From Alistipes sp. (GTDB lineage Bacteria > Bacteroidota > Bacteroidia > Bacteroidales > Rikenellaceae): a DNA stretch of 64,000 nucleotides. Below the pieces are notes generated by a model, which saw nothing but the letters and a program-made list of their open reading frames with translations, had not been told where the DNA came from and did no database searches. Positions 27,190 through 35,969 of this stretch are shown here, in pieces. Location of the stretch: assembly GCA_017623115.1 (NCBI GenBank), contig JAGAPT010000006.1, positions 1 through 64,000 on the forward strand, given 5' to 3'. Numbering within the stretch: the stretch's first letter is position 1; every line of letters starts with the position of its first letter. The translations under genes and the position numbers were made by a program.

Positions 27190-29517
27190 CTAATAGAACG
27201 TACCCTTCGGGGCAAAAAGCGGATAGCCGAAATTAAACATCAGATAGGCATTCTTCCAGCTGTCGAGGTCGTACTTAATCATCGAGAGGTTCACGGGCCC
27301 GATAGGGGTGTGGTAAACCAACGACAGTTCCGAAATGTAGTGAAGTTGCTTATCTTCCCAACCAACCACGGAGCCTTGCTCGAAGTAATTCTTACTGCGA
27401 TACATGGCATAGAAGCCCGTGCGCAGGAAGAAGTTGGGCATCAGGTCGAAGGTGGGATTGATGCCGCCTGCCACGAATCGATTGGCGCGGAAGTCGGGCA
27501 TGAAAATCTTGCGGGCATGCGGAATCGGCTCGTAGGACGGCATGGACAACAGGGTCGCACCCTGCGTAGCAAAGGAGGGATGGTTCGTATAGACAGCATC
27601 GACGTTCAACCCGAGCGAGAACCAGCTGACCGAAGGCATGTCGAAGACCTTGGTCCATTGGAAGCGACCACCAAACCAATCACGGTGCTCACCCGAAGTG
27701 AATCGGTCGTAATTATAGGGTTTCAGCTTGTCGCGTCCCGAGATATAGATCATCGAAAAACGCAGATCGGAGCCACGTGTCGGATAGAGGTATTTATCGA
27801 GTGTATTGCGAGCCACCTCACCCTTCACACCCATGAAGAAGAAGCGGGAGTGATCCGACTGCTCGATGTTCGAGAGATCGGGATAGTAGTGGAAGTTGCT
27901 GTGGCCTCCATGCGCTTTTACCTCCACCACACTGTGATGGGTAAGGCGGAATCCCAACCCCAGCGAGCCGAAACTATCACTCATTTTAACCGGCAACGTA
28001 TTGTTAATCCGCGAGATACGTCCAAACGAGCCATGGCGGAAATTCTTCACCGAGAAGGTATAGCCATAGGTCAGGAAGAAGGGGTCGTTGAGGTAGAAGT
28101 CGAGGCGACCACCCACCGTGCCCCAGGTATAGGTCGGACCCAGATAGAGGTCGGCACCAAAGCGGTTGCTGGTACGACCAAAGGTCTGGTAGTTCACACC
28201 GATATAGACCTGGTTGAAGGCCGTAGAGGAGAGGTTACCGCCGATGGTAAGCTTGAAGTTGGGTCGTGCCGACAGATGCGCCTTAAAGGTGTAGCCTTGA
28301 CGTAATGAGTCGTAGGTAGCCTCGGGGATATCCATCTTATAATCACCTCCGGTCAGGATGGCGTAGATATTATCGCGCAGGTAGTCGAAATTCATCGGAC
28401 GCTGACGCCCCGGCCCATGCAAGTCGGCTCGCATATAATCACGGATATAGGCCGTGCGCTCCTCGTTGGCCGTAGTGATTTCATAGTTCTTGAAAATCAG
28501 TTCGGGGCATCGCTCACGAAAGGCTTTGCGTCGCGCCTCATACTGCTCTTGACTCCACGACTCACTCACCTGCTCCAGAATCCGGGGCATCTGCTTCATG
28601 GCATCGGCATAGCCGGCATTCATGATAGGCTCCGCCTCGTCGAAGTCGAGCATGCCGGCCTCTATAGCACGACGGACCGTCACACTACGCCCTTCGGGCA
28701 GCGTATAATCTGTGTCGCCCATGGCAAAGAGCAACGCCTGGTCGATGAGTGAATCATCCTCGTTGGGCACTCGGTTTCCGCTCGTGCAAATCGAGCCAAT
28801 CAGCAGCGAGGGATGATACCGCTCATCCAGTGCCTGCCACGGGAAATTGTCGTAAATACCGCCATCGTAGAAGAGGTGCTCACCCGATTTCACCGGCTTG
28901 AAGGCGAGCGGAATAGCCATCGAAGCACGAATAGCCTCGGGCAAAGAGCCTTCGGTAAGGGTTACCGGCTTACGCTCGTTCATGTCGGCTGCCACACACA
29001 GAAAGGGGACCATCAACTGCGAAAAATCGCCTCCGGCAGCCGTCGAGGCGGTAGTGAAGAGTTCGAGCAGTGCCATATCGACCTGTGTCGACGATATCAA
29101 CGACGAGGGCAAGCGGAACTTCTTATCCGGGGAACTCAAATCGAGCCAGAGGTTGATGAACGACGGGGAGTTATCCATGCGTCGATAGTAGGGCTTGTAG
29201 CGCGAGGGGTCGATACGCCCCGAGACCCACTGCTGCACCTCGCCCGACAGGACGATGGCACGCATCTCGGCCGGAGAATAGCCCGAGGCGTACATGGCTG
29301 CAATGATTGAGCCCATCGACGTACCGGCAACATAATCGATCGGCACCCCACTCTCCTCAAGGGCTTCGAGCACACCAATGTGATACAAACCTTTGGCTCC
29401 TCCACCGCTCAAAACAAGGCCTACACCCCCTTGACGCACCGATGTGGCGGCATAGAGGGGTGTTATTGATGTCTGAAACACCAACAACACAACGAGAAAG
29501 AGGCGAAAGATGCGCAT
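27190..29517 (-). CDS. Patatin-like phospholipase with outer-membrane barrel domain (PlpD-type)
   Basis: 775 residues with a signal peptide (to about residue 25, PLYAA). The patatin domain (about 30-330) has the oxyanion loop GGGAKGLYHIG, nucleophile elbow GTSMGS and catalytic DGG in LFYDGGIYDNFPW. The rest (about 340-775) is rich in alternating aromatic strands (for example FLTYGYTFSVKNFRHGSFG) and ends in Phe-Tyr, like the BamA/TpsB-type barrel of PlpD-group type Vd autotransporters. It may place the lipase on the cell surface or remodel outer-membrane phospholipids; which is unknown. A POTRA-like domain probably lies between the two parts. Confidence 0.88.
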   Translation of the reverse strand: MRIFRLFLVVLLVFQTSITPLYAATSVRQGGVGLVLSGGGAKGLYHIGVLEALEESGVPIDYVAGTSMGSIIAAMYASGYSPAEMRAIVLSGEVQQWVSGRIDPSRYKPYYRRMDNSPSFINLWLDLSSPDKKFRLPSSLISSTQVDMALLELFTTASTAAGGDFSQLMVPFLCVAADMNERKPVTLTEGSLPEAIRASMAIPLAFKPVKSGEHLFYDGGIYDNFPWQALDERYHPSLLIGSICTSGNRVPNEDDSLIDQALLFAMGDTDYTLPEGRSVTVRRAIEAGMLDFDEAEPIMNAGYADAMKQMPRILEQVSESWSQEQYEARRKAFRERCPELIFKNYEITTANEERTAYIRDYMRADLHGPGRQRPMNFDYLRDNIYAILTGGDYKMDIPEATYDSLRQGYTFKAHLSARPNFKLTIGGNLSSTAFNQVYIGVNYQTFGRTSNRFGADLYLGPTYTWGTVGGRLDFYLNDPFFLTYGYTFSVKNFRHGSFGRISRINNTLPVKMSDSFGSLGLGFRLTHHSVVEVKAHGGHSNFHYYPDLSNIEQSDHSRFFFMGVKGEVARNTLDKYLYPTRGSDLRFSMIYISGRDKLKPYNYDRFTSGEHRDWFGGRFQWTKVFDMPSVSWFSLGLNVDAVYTNHPSFATQGATLLSMPSYEPIPHARKIFMPDFRANRFVAGGINPTFDLMPNFFLRTGFYAMYRSKNYFEQGSVVGWEDKQLHYISELSLVYHTPIGPVNLSMIKYDLDSWKNAYLMFNFGYPLFAPKGTFY

Positions 29518-29535
29518 TATGTCGGTTTTTTTATT

Positions 29536-29543
29536 TAACTTTG
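29536..29543 (+). promoter_or_regulatory. Promoter -7 element of the pheS operon
   Basis: TAACTTTG, 65 nt before the pheS ATG, in an AT-rich stretch. The leader holds no obvious attenuator peptide rich in Phe codons. Confidence 0.55.
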
Positions 29544-29608
29544 CATGTTAAAGTGCCTGCTATGAAGCGGCCCTCAAAATTAGCGAAAAAACGATAAACA
29601 TTCAACAT

Positions 29609-30652
29609 ATGATTGAAAAAATCAACGAACTTTTGCGACAGGTTGAAGAGTTTCGACCCAAAGCAGCTGCCGAAATCGAGGAGTTTCGCATCCGCATACT
29701 CGGCAAAAAGGGCGAGTTGACAGCCCTGATGGAGGAGTTCAAGACGGTGGCTCCTGAACTGAAACGCGAGTTGGGACAGCGTCTCAACGGATTGAAAAAC
29801 GAGGCCCTGAACCGCATCAACACGCTGCGCGAGGAGATGCAGGCTGCCGCCGAGCAGCAGGCTTCGCAGGTGGGCGATATGACCCGCCCCGGTACGGCCG
29901 AGGAGCTGGGTTCGCGCCACCCCATCTCGCTCGTGAAAAACGAGATTGTCGAGGTCTTCGCCCGCCTGGGTTACACCGTAGCCGATGGCCCCGAGATTGA
30001 GGACGATCAGCACGTCTTCTCGTCGCTGAACTTCCCGCCCGAGCATCCGGCACGCGACATGCAGGACACCTTCTTCATCGAGAAGCAGGGCGATGAGCCC
30101 AACGCCAAGGATATCTTGTTGCGCACCCACACCTCGTCGATTCAGGTACGCACGATGGAGCACCAAAAGCCCCCCATCCGTGTCATCTGTCCGGGACGTG
30201 TCTTCCGCAACGAGGCTATCTCCTATCGTGCACACTGCATCTTCCACCAAATCGAGGGTCTCTACATCGACGAGGGGGTTTCGTTTGCCGACATGAAGCA
30301 GTCGCTGCTCTACTTCGCCAAGGAGCTCTTCGGCGAGCAGGCTCAAATTCGCATGCGCCCCTCCTACTTCCCCTTCACGGAGCCGTCGGCCGAGGTCGAC
30401 GTGTCGTGTAACCTGTGCGGCGGCAAGGGTTGTCCGGTCTGCAAGGGTACGGGATGGCTGGAGATTATGGGCTGCGGCATGGTAGATCCCAATGTATTGA
30501 AGGCCAGCAATATCGACCCCGAGAAATATTCGGGATTCGCCTTTGGTATGGGTATTGAGCGTATCGCCATGCTTAAATATGGCGTGAAGGATCTGCGACT
30601 CTATTTTGAGAACGACGTGCGCTTCCTCCACCAATTTGAAAACGCCTTGTAG
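29609..30652 (+). CDS. pheS: Phenylalanine--tRNA ligase alpha subunit
   Basis: 347 residues. Charges tRNA-Phe as an alpha2beta2 enzyme. The N-terminal coiled coil (about 1-85) binds tRNA; motif 2 CPGRVFRNEAISYRAHC and motif 3 GFAFGMGIERIAML of class II synthetases are present, with the substrate loop FPFTEPSAEVDVSC. A CNLCGGKGCPVCKGTG insert carries four cysteines, seen also in other Bacteroidetes PheS. pheT is not adjacent: the next gene encodes a TPR protein. Confidence 0.97.
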   Translation: MIEKINELLRQVEEFRPKAAAEIEEFRIRILGKKGELTALMEEFKTVAPELKRELGQRLNGLKNEALNRINTLREEMQAAAEQQASQVGDMTRPGTAEELGSRHPISLVKNEIVEVFARLGYTVADGPEIEDDQHVFSSLNFPPEHPARDMQDTFFIEKQGDEPNAKDILLRTHTSSIQVRTMEHQKPPIRVICPGRVFRNEAISYRAHCIFHQIEGLYIDEGVSFADMKQSLLYFAKELFGEQAQIRMRPSYFPFTEPSAEVDVSCNLCGGKGCPVCKGTGWLEIMGCGMVDPNVLKASNIDPEKYSGFAFGMGIERIAMLKYGVKDLRLYFENDVRFLHQFENAL

Positions 30653-30676
30653 GTCGACGCTCAACCACCATTCGGC

Positions 30677-32431
30677 ATGAAACGCTACGTTGCTTTTTGG
30701 CTTACGTTGTTGCTCTTCTCCTCTGCCTTTGCCACAGGAGGCAGCGAGGAGCAACGTGCATCGTGGGCCGATTCGTTGCGTAGTTTCCACCACTACACCG
30801 AGGGGGTTAAAGCCTTCTCCATCACCCGCGATTCGACGCAGGCCAAACGGCTGTTTCGAGCCGCTATCGAGGCCGACTCGACCTATGCTCCGGCCTATTA
30901 CAGCCTGGCGTTGAACCACCTCTACGACTCGCTCGAAGAGGGTGTCTCCCTGGCCGAAACCGCCTATCGGCTCGATTCGACCAACAAATGGTATCAACGC
31001 CTCTATGGACAGTCGCTGCTGATGGCCGACCGCTATCAGGAGGCCATTCCCCTCTTTCGACGGTTGCACACGGCAGAAAACGACCCCGACCACTACCGCA
31101 TCCTGGCCGCTCTCTACGAACGCACCGGGCAGCCCTATTCGGCAATCGTGGTGCTCGATTCGGCCGAGGTGCGCTTTGGAAGAATACCCCTCTTAATGCG
31201 CATGAAACGCCAACTGCTGGCGGCTACGCAACAGACTGACCGCGCCATCGAAGAGGCAAAGATTCTCATCGAAAGTGAGCCCTATGAGGTAGAGCACCAC
31301 ACCGTATTGGCCGAGTTATATGCCCTTTCGGGACGTGATTCGCTGGCTCGGGAGGCCTATGGGAAGGCGATGGAAATTGACTCGACCGACATCAACACGC
31401 TGATGTCGCTCTCCGATTTCTTCAATCAACGCCGCGACTATCGCTCGATGCTCTGGGCAACACGCCGACTCTTTGCGCTCGACGCAATGCCCCTCGAAGC
31501 CAAAATCCGACACTTCGAAATATGTACGTCGGATATCGGGTTCTATCGCGACAACTATTTCCAAATCAACGACCTGGCATCGCTGCTGGCGATTCGCTAC
31601 CCGACCGATCCGCGGGTTGTGAAACTCTATGCCGACCACCTGATTGCCTCGGGAGAACTCGAGCAGGCGTTGGCACACTACAAGCTACACACAGCCGACA
31701 CTCCGCCCCAAGAGGAGTATTTTCTGGTCATCATCGACATCGAAAGTTACCTCGAACGCCCCGACTCGGTGCAACGATATGTCGACCGAGCCTTGGCACT
31801 CTTTCCCGAGAAGGCTGAATTGCATCTGGCCGAAGGGAATGTGCTCTATCGCCAAGACAGGTTTCCGGAGGCGATACGCTCCTATAAAAACTCGCTTGGA
31901 CACGCTGCGACCGACTCGTTGCGCAGCGTTATCTGGGGGCAGATTGGCGATGTCTATCACCGACAGGCCGAGGTAAGCAAATCCTCCTCCAAAGCACGAA
32001 AATGGCGACGGGAGAGCTATGCGGCCTATGAAAAAGCGTTGTCCTACAACCCCGACAACGTCATGGTACTCAACAACTGGTCCTACTTCCTTTCGCTTGA
32101 AGAGGAGCAGCTGGAACGAGCCTTGCAGATGTCCGAACGGGTCGCCGCCTTGACGAGCAACAACCCCACCTACATGGATACCCATGCCTGGGTCCTCTTC
32201 AAGATGGGACGCCTCGAAGAGGCTCGACAGCTCCTGCGCAAGGCCATCGCCCTCGATGGGCAAAAAAGCCTCGAACTGTTGGTGCACTACGGCGATATTC
32301 TCGATGCCCTGGGAGAACGATTCATGGCCGAAACCTATTGGAAACGAGCCTTGGAAAAGGGGTATGACAAGGCTGAAATCGAGAAACGACTGAACACCAC
32401 GACCCCAACAACCCAACCCTCCAAGCAATAG
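30677..32431 (+). CDS. Exported tetratricopeptide-repeat protein
   Basis: 584 residues with a signal peptide (WLTLLLFSSAFA). Several TPR units are visible: AKRLFRAAIEADSTYAPAYY near residue 55, REAYGKAMEIDSTDINTLMS near 235, SYAAYEKALSYNPDNVMVLN near 455, and the YMDTHAWVLFKMGRLEEARQ unit near 500, the last repeats being typical of Bacteroidetes TPR proteins in cell-envelope clusters. No enzymatic motif. It lies 7 bp before the EnvC-like gene, and may act in the periplasm as a scaffold for envelope maintenance. Homologues are usually annotated only as TPR proteins. Confidence 0.85.
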   Translation: MKRYVAFWLTLLLFSSAFATGGSEEQRASWADSLRSFHHYTEGVKAFSITRDSTQAKRLFRAAIEADSTYAPAYYSLALNHLYDSLEEGVSLAETAYRLDSTNKWYQRLYGQSLLMADRYQEAIPLFRRLHTAENDPDHYRILAALYERTGQPYSAIVVLDSAEVRFGRIPLLMRMKRQLLAATQQTDRAIEEAKILIESEPYEVEHHTVLAELYALSGRDSLAREAYGKAMEIDSTDINTLMSLSDFFNQRRDYRSMLWATRRLFALDAMPLEAKIRHFEICTSDIGFYRDNYFQINDLASLLAIRYPTDPRVVKLYADHLIASGELEQALAHYKLHTADTPPQEEYFLVIIDIESYLERPDSVQRYVDRALALFPEKAELHLAEGNVLYRQDRFPEAIRSYKNSLGHAATDSLRSVIWGQIGDVYHRQAEVSKSSSKARKWRRESYAAYEKALSYNPDNVMVLNNWSYFLSLEEEQLERALQMSERVAALTSNNPTYMDTHAWVLFKMGRLEEARQLLRKAIALDGQKSLELLVHYGDILDALGERFMAETYWKRALEKGYDKAEIEKRLNTTTPTTQPSKQ

Positions 32432-32438
32432 CAGTGTC

Positions 32439-33572
32439 ATGAAGCCTCGTTTTTCAAAAATCCGAATTCTCAGCCTGCTACTGCTCTTTCTTGTGGTAGG
32501 TGCCTCGGCACAAAACGACCAAAAAATCGCCGAGCAACGTAAAGCCATCGCGGCCCTCGAAAAGAAAATTGCCGCCGAGGAGGCGCAAATATCCAAACTG
32601 AAAAAGGGGCGAGCCACGACCGAGGAGCGAGCTCGTCGCTTGGCGCGACAAATTGAATCACGCAACCAGCTCATCACCGAAAACGAACGTGAGGCAGCAT
32701 TGCTGCGGGAGGAAATTGTACGCACGAATGGGGTAGCCGACTCCCTGCAACAAGCCCTCGACAAAAACCGCGAGCAGTATCGCCAGCTGGCTCGCGAGGC
32801 CTACCGCAACTATCGACAAAACAACTACCTCAGCTACCTCTTTTCGTCGAGCGACTTCACACAGATGGCCCGACGGCTGGCCGCCATGCGTGAAATGGCC
32901 GCTTTGCGTGAGCGTAAGTTAAAGCATATTAGCGAATTACAAGGAGAGGTGTCGGCCGAACGCGAAAAACTCGATGGGCAGAAGCGTTCGCTCGACTCGG
33001 TAACACGTCGTGCCACGAACCAGCGGGAGCGACTCAAGCGCGACGCCTCGGCCGCCAAAAAGGAGATTAAAAACCTCTCACAACGCGAAAAACGTGCCCT
33101 GCAGCGCAAAATGGAGCAGGAGCAACAACTCAGCGTCGCCATCAGCGAACTGCGTAAACTCACACGGGGAAACAAAGAGGGTGCCTCCTTCTCGGCCGGC
33201 ACCTCGGGGCTGAATCTCCCCGTAGCCCATGGTAAAGTGAAGCGATACAAAGGCAACATGGCCGAAATCACCGGCCCGAAGGGAGCTGCCGTGCGCTCGA
33301 TTTACGAGGGGAAGGTGGTCGAAATCAAACAAAACCGCATCACGGCCAAATACGACGTTTTTGTGGCACACGGCGAGTACATCACCTCCTATGCCAACAT
33401 GGGTACCGTAGCGGTAAAAAAGGAGCAAAAAGTGGCGAAAAACCAGCCTCTCGGAACGGTCGGAGCATCGGTCAACGCCACAACCATGGATACGGAATAC
33501 AAAATCGTCTTCGGCGTCTACTCGCCTAACCCCAAAGAGGAGATGTCGGCGGCCCAATGTTTCAAAAAATAG
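32439..33572 (+). CDS. EnvC-like murein hydrolase activator (degenerate LytM/M23 domain)
   Basis: 377 residues: signal peptide (LLLLFLVVGASAQ), then about 220 residues of coiled coil (AALEKKIAAEEAQISKLKKG; SYLFSSSDFTQMARRLAAM at the turn) and a C-terminal LytM fold. In active M23 peptidases the last block contains an HxH zinc pair; here the corresponding stretch is VAHGEYITSYANMGTV, in which the second His (YAHL) is Asn, and the first zinc His-x-Asp is not seen either. EnvC of E. coli has likewise lost its zinc ligands and activates amidases at the septum. A role in daughter-cell separation is therefore inferred. Confidence 0.87.
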   Translation: MKPRFSKIRILSLLLLFLVVGASAQNDQKIAEQRKAIAALEKKIAAEEAQISKLKKGRATTEERARRLARQIESRNQLITENEREAALLREEIVRTNGVADSLQQALDKNREQYRQLAREAYRNYRQNNYLSYLFSSSDFTQMARRLAAMREMAALRERKLKHISELQGEVSAEREKLDGQKRSLDSVTRRATNQRERLKRDASAAKKEIKNLSQREKRALQRKMEQEQQLSVAISELRKLTRGNKEGASFSAGTSGLNLPVAHGKVKRYKGNMAEITGPKGAAVRSIYEGKVVEIKQNRITAKYDVFVAHGEYITSYANMGTVAVKKEQKVAKNQPLGTVGASVNATTMDTEYKIVFGVYSPNPKEEMSAAQCFKK

Positions 33573-33580
33573 CACCCGAA

Positions 33581-34006
33581 ATGGCTGTACACTACCATAC
33601 CGATGATTGTCGCTATCGGCTGCCCGAGAAACGTCGCACCTCGGCCTGGCTACGTGAAGTAGCAGCCGAAGAGGGTTATCTCCTGGGGGAGGTCAACTAC
33701 ATCTTCTGCTCGGCTCGACGACTGCTTGAGATGAATAGGGAATTCCTCGGACACGACTATTTTACCGATATTATTACCTTCGATTACAGCGACTTAAAAG
33801 GGGAAGGCATTATCCACGGCGACATCTATATTGATGTCGAAACCGTGCGGGACAATGCCCGAATCTATGGCGCAACCGCTCTCGAAGAGATGCGTCGTGT
33901 GGTCGTACATGGTGTACTGCACCTCTGTGGGCAGAAAGACAAGACCCCACGCGCCAATCGACAAATGCACCGAAAAGAGGATAAATATTTGAAATTCTGG
34001 CAATGA
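33581..34006 (+). CDS. ybeY: Endoribonuclease YbeY (16S rRNA maturation)
   Basis: 141 residues from ATG at 33581; a start at 33557 would overlap the previous gene and add unconserved residues. The metal-binding block HGVLHLCGQKDKTPRAN fits UPF0054, with the HGxLHL histidines; the usual GYDH is replaced by GQKDK, and a later His (QMHRKED) may supply the third ligand, as in Bacteroidetes homologues. GHDYFTDIITFDYSD is the other conserved block. YbeY processes the 3' end of 16S rRNA. The stop overlaps the mnmG start (ATGA), so the two are coupled. Confidence 0.93.
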   Translation: MAVHYHTDDCRYRLPEKRRTSAWLREVAAEEGYLLGEVNYIFCSARRLLEMNREFLGHDYFTDIITFDYSDLKGEGIIHGDIYIDVETVRDNARIYGATALEEMRRVVVHGVLHLCGQKDKTPRANRQMHRKEDKYLKFWQ

Positions 34007-35889
34007 TGACCCTGCATTACGATATCATCGTCGTCGGTGGCGGACATGCCGGATGCGAGGCCGCTTCGGCTGCTGCCCGCCTCGGTTCACGCACGTTGCT
34101 GCTGACCATGGATATGGCAAAACTGGCCGCCATGTCGTGTAATCCGGCAGTCGGTGGGGTAGCCAAGGGGCAAATCGTGCGCGAAATTGATGCCCTCGGA
34201 GGTATGATGGGTATCATCACAGACCGCACAACCATCCAATTCCGGATGCTCAACCGCTCGAAGGGTGCCGCCATGTGGAGCCCACGAGCTCAGTGCGATA
34301 AAGAGGCCTTCTCGGCCGAATGGCGTCATACGCTCGAAAATACGACAAACCTCTACATCTGGCAGGACGCTGCGGCAGAGTTGTTATTCGACAATTCATC
34401 GGAACATCCTCGTATTCAGGGTGTTCGCACAAGAATGGGGGTGGAATTTTCATGCGACAAGCTGATCCTGACTGCCGGCACTTTCCTCGAAGGGTTGATG
34501 CACTGCGGCAGCGCAAATGCCGAGGGTGGGCGAGCAGGTGATGCCGCTTCACACGGCATCAGCGACTCGTTGCGTCAACTCGGATTTGAGGTCGGACGCA
34601 TGAAAACCGGAACACCGGCACGTCTCGATGCCCGCACCATCAACTTCGAAATGTTGGAGGTGCAAGGGGGCGACGAACAACCTTCAAAGTTTTCTTTTTC
34701 CGCTGATACAGAGGCGGTTAAAGAACAATTGCCCTGTTTTTTGGTCTACACCTCCAAACAGGTGCACGACACCCTGCGCACCGGTTTCGACCGCTCGCCG
34801 CTTTTCAACGGCACCATTCACGGCATAGGGCCTCGCTATTGCCCCTCCATAGAGGATAAACTCCGCACCTTTGCCGACAAGGAGGAGCATCAACTCTTCC
34901 TTGAGCCCGAAGGCAGACACACCAACGAATACTACCTGAATGGGTTCTCCTCGTCGTTGCCGTGGGAGGTGCAGTGGGAAGCATTGCATCAAATCGAGGG
35001 GTTGGAGGATGTCCACATCTACCGCCCGGGATATGCCATCGAGTATGACTATTTTCCGCCCACACAACTCCACCACACGCTCGAAACGAAGTTGGTCGAG
35101 GGGCTCTATTTTGCCGGACAGGTGAATGGTACCACCGGCTATGAGGAGGCCGCCGCACAAGGATTGATGGCCGGTATCAATGCACATCGCAGCCGAAAAG
35201 GGGAGAAGCCCATTGTCTTGAAACGAGACGAAGCCTACATCGGAGTGCTCATCGACGACCTGGTGACCAAGGGTGTTGATGAACCCTATCGCATGTTCAC
35301 CTCTCGCGCCGAGTATCGCATCCTGCTCCGACAAGACAATGCTGATCTTCGACTCACTCCGCTTGGCATTGAAATTGGTTTGATTTCAGCGAAACGAGCG
35401 AATGATTTTGCCGAAAAAAAATCGAGCGTAGAATCGTTTATTTTATTTGCACAAAATCAGAGTGTCAAAATAGCGGAAATTAACGACTATTTGATTTCGG
35501 TCAATTCAGAGCCTTTGACGCAAGGAAAAAAGCTCTTCGACCTGTTGGTTCGCAACAATGTCACCATCGAGGGGATGCGCAACGCACTCCCCAAACTCGA
35601 CCGCTTCCTCAAAAAAAGCAAGATGTCGGCCGAGGCTATCGAAGAGGCAGAGATACAAATCAAGTACAAGGGCTATATTGAGCGCGAGCGGCAAAATGCC
35701 GAAAAACTACGCAGATTGGAAGAGGTTTCGATTCCCGATGGCTTCGATTTCATGAATTTACAATCATTAACCATTGAAGCGCGTCAAAAACTCACAAAAA
35801 TACAACCCAAAACCATCGGACAAGCATCGCGCATTCCGGGCGTATCACCGGCCGATGTCAACGTATTACTCATTAAGTTTGGCCGATAG
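34003..35889 (+). CDS. mnmG: tRNA uridine-5-carboxymethylaminomethyl modification enzyme MnmG
   Basis: 628 residues. FAD protein that with MnmE builds the cmnm5 group on U34 of several tRNAs. The FAD-binding IIVVGGGHAGCEAASAAARL, the two further GidA signatures (GAAMWSPRAQCDKEAF and NGFSSSLPWEVQWEAL) and the C-terminal SRIPGVSPADVNVLLI are present. An alternative start is the next codon, also ATG. In many bacteria mnmG (gidA) lies beside oriC and parAB; here two parS sites follow its stop codon directly. Confidence 0.98.
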   Translation: MMTLHYDIIVVGGGHAGCEAASAAARLGSRTLLLTMDMAKLAAMSCNPAVGGVAKGQIVREIDALGGMMGIITDRTTIQFRMLNRSKGAAMWSPRAQCDKEAFSAEWRHTLENTTNLYIWQDAAAELLFDNSSEHPRIQGVRTRMGVEFSCDKLILTAGTFLEGLMHCGSANAEGGRAGDAASHGISDSLRQLGFEVGRMKTGTPARLDARTINFEMLEVQGGDEQPSKFSFSADTEAVKEQLPCFLVYTSKQVHDTLRTGFDRSPLFNGTIHGIGPRYCPSIEDKLRTFADKEEHQLFLEPEGRHTNEYYLNGFSSSLPWEVQWEALHQIEGLEDVHIYRPGYAIEYDYFPPTQLHHTLETKLVEGLYFAGQVNGTTGYEEAAAQGLMAGINAHRSRKGEKPIVLKRDEAYIGVLIDDLVTKGVDEPYRMFTSRAEYRILLRQDNADLRLTPLGIEIGLISAKRANDFAEKKSSVESFILFAQNQSVKIAEINDYLISVNSEPLTQGKKLFDLLVRNNVTIEGMRNALPKLDRFLKKSKMSAEAIEEAEIQIKYKGYIERERQNAEKLRRLEEVSIPDGFDFMNLQSLTIEARQKLTKIQPKTIGQASRIPGVSPADVNVLLIKFGR

Positions 35890-35905
35890 TGTTCCACGTG
35901 GAACA
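35890..35905. other. parS centromere site 1
   Basis: TGTTCCACGTGGAACA, a perfect 16-bp palindrome equal to the conserved bacterial parS (TGTTNCACGTGAAACA class; this exact form occurs in Pseudomonas). It begins one base after the mnmG stop. ParB/Spo0J binds parS to organise and segregate the origin region. Confidence 0.9.
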
Positions 35906-35918
35906 CTTACACAACAAA

Positions 35919-35950
35919 AAAAGAGGGGAGTCTTACGGCTCTCCTCTTTT
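35919..35950. terminator. Bidirectional terminator between mnmG and ilvE
   Basis: AAAAGAGGGGAG (35919-35930) pairs with CTCTCCTCTTTT (35939-35950), with one G-T wobble and an 8-nt loop. A and T runs flank it, so it can stop both converging transcripts. It sits exactly between the two parS sites. Confidence 0.85.
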
Positions 35951-35965
35951 GTTCCACGTGGAACA
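35950..35965. other. parS centromere site 2
   Basis: A second identical TGTTCCACGTGGAACA, 60 bp after the first (about six helical turns) and 4 bp before the ilvE stop codon. No third copy was found in the window. Confidence 0.9.
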
Positions 35966-35969
35966 AACC

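Noticed and set aside
29517..29608. Phe attenuator upstream of pheS
   Set aside because: No short leader peptide with Phe codons nor terminator/antiterminator pair could be drawn.
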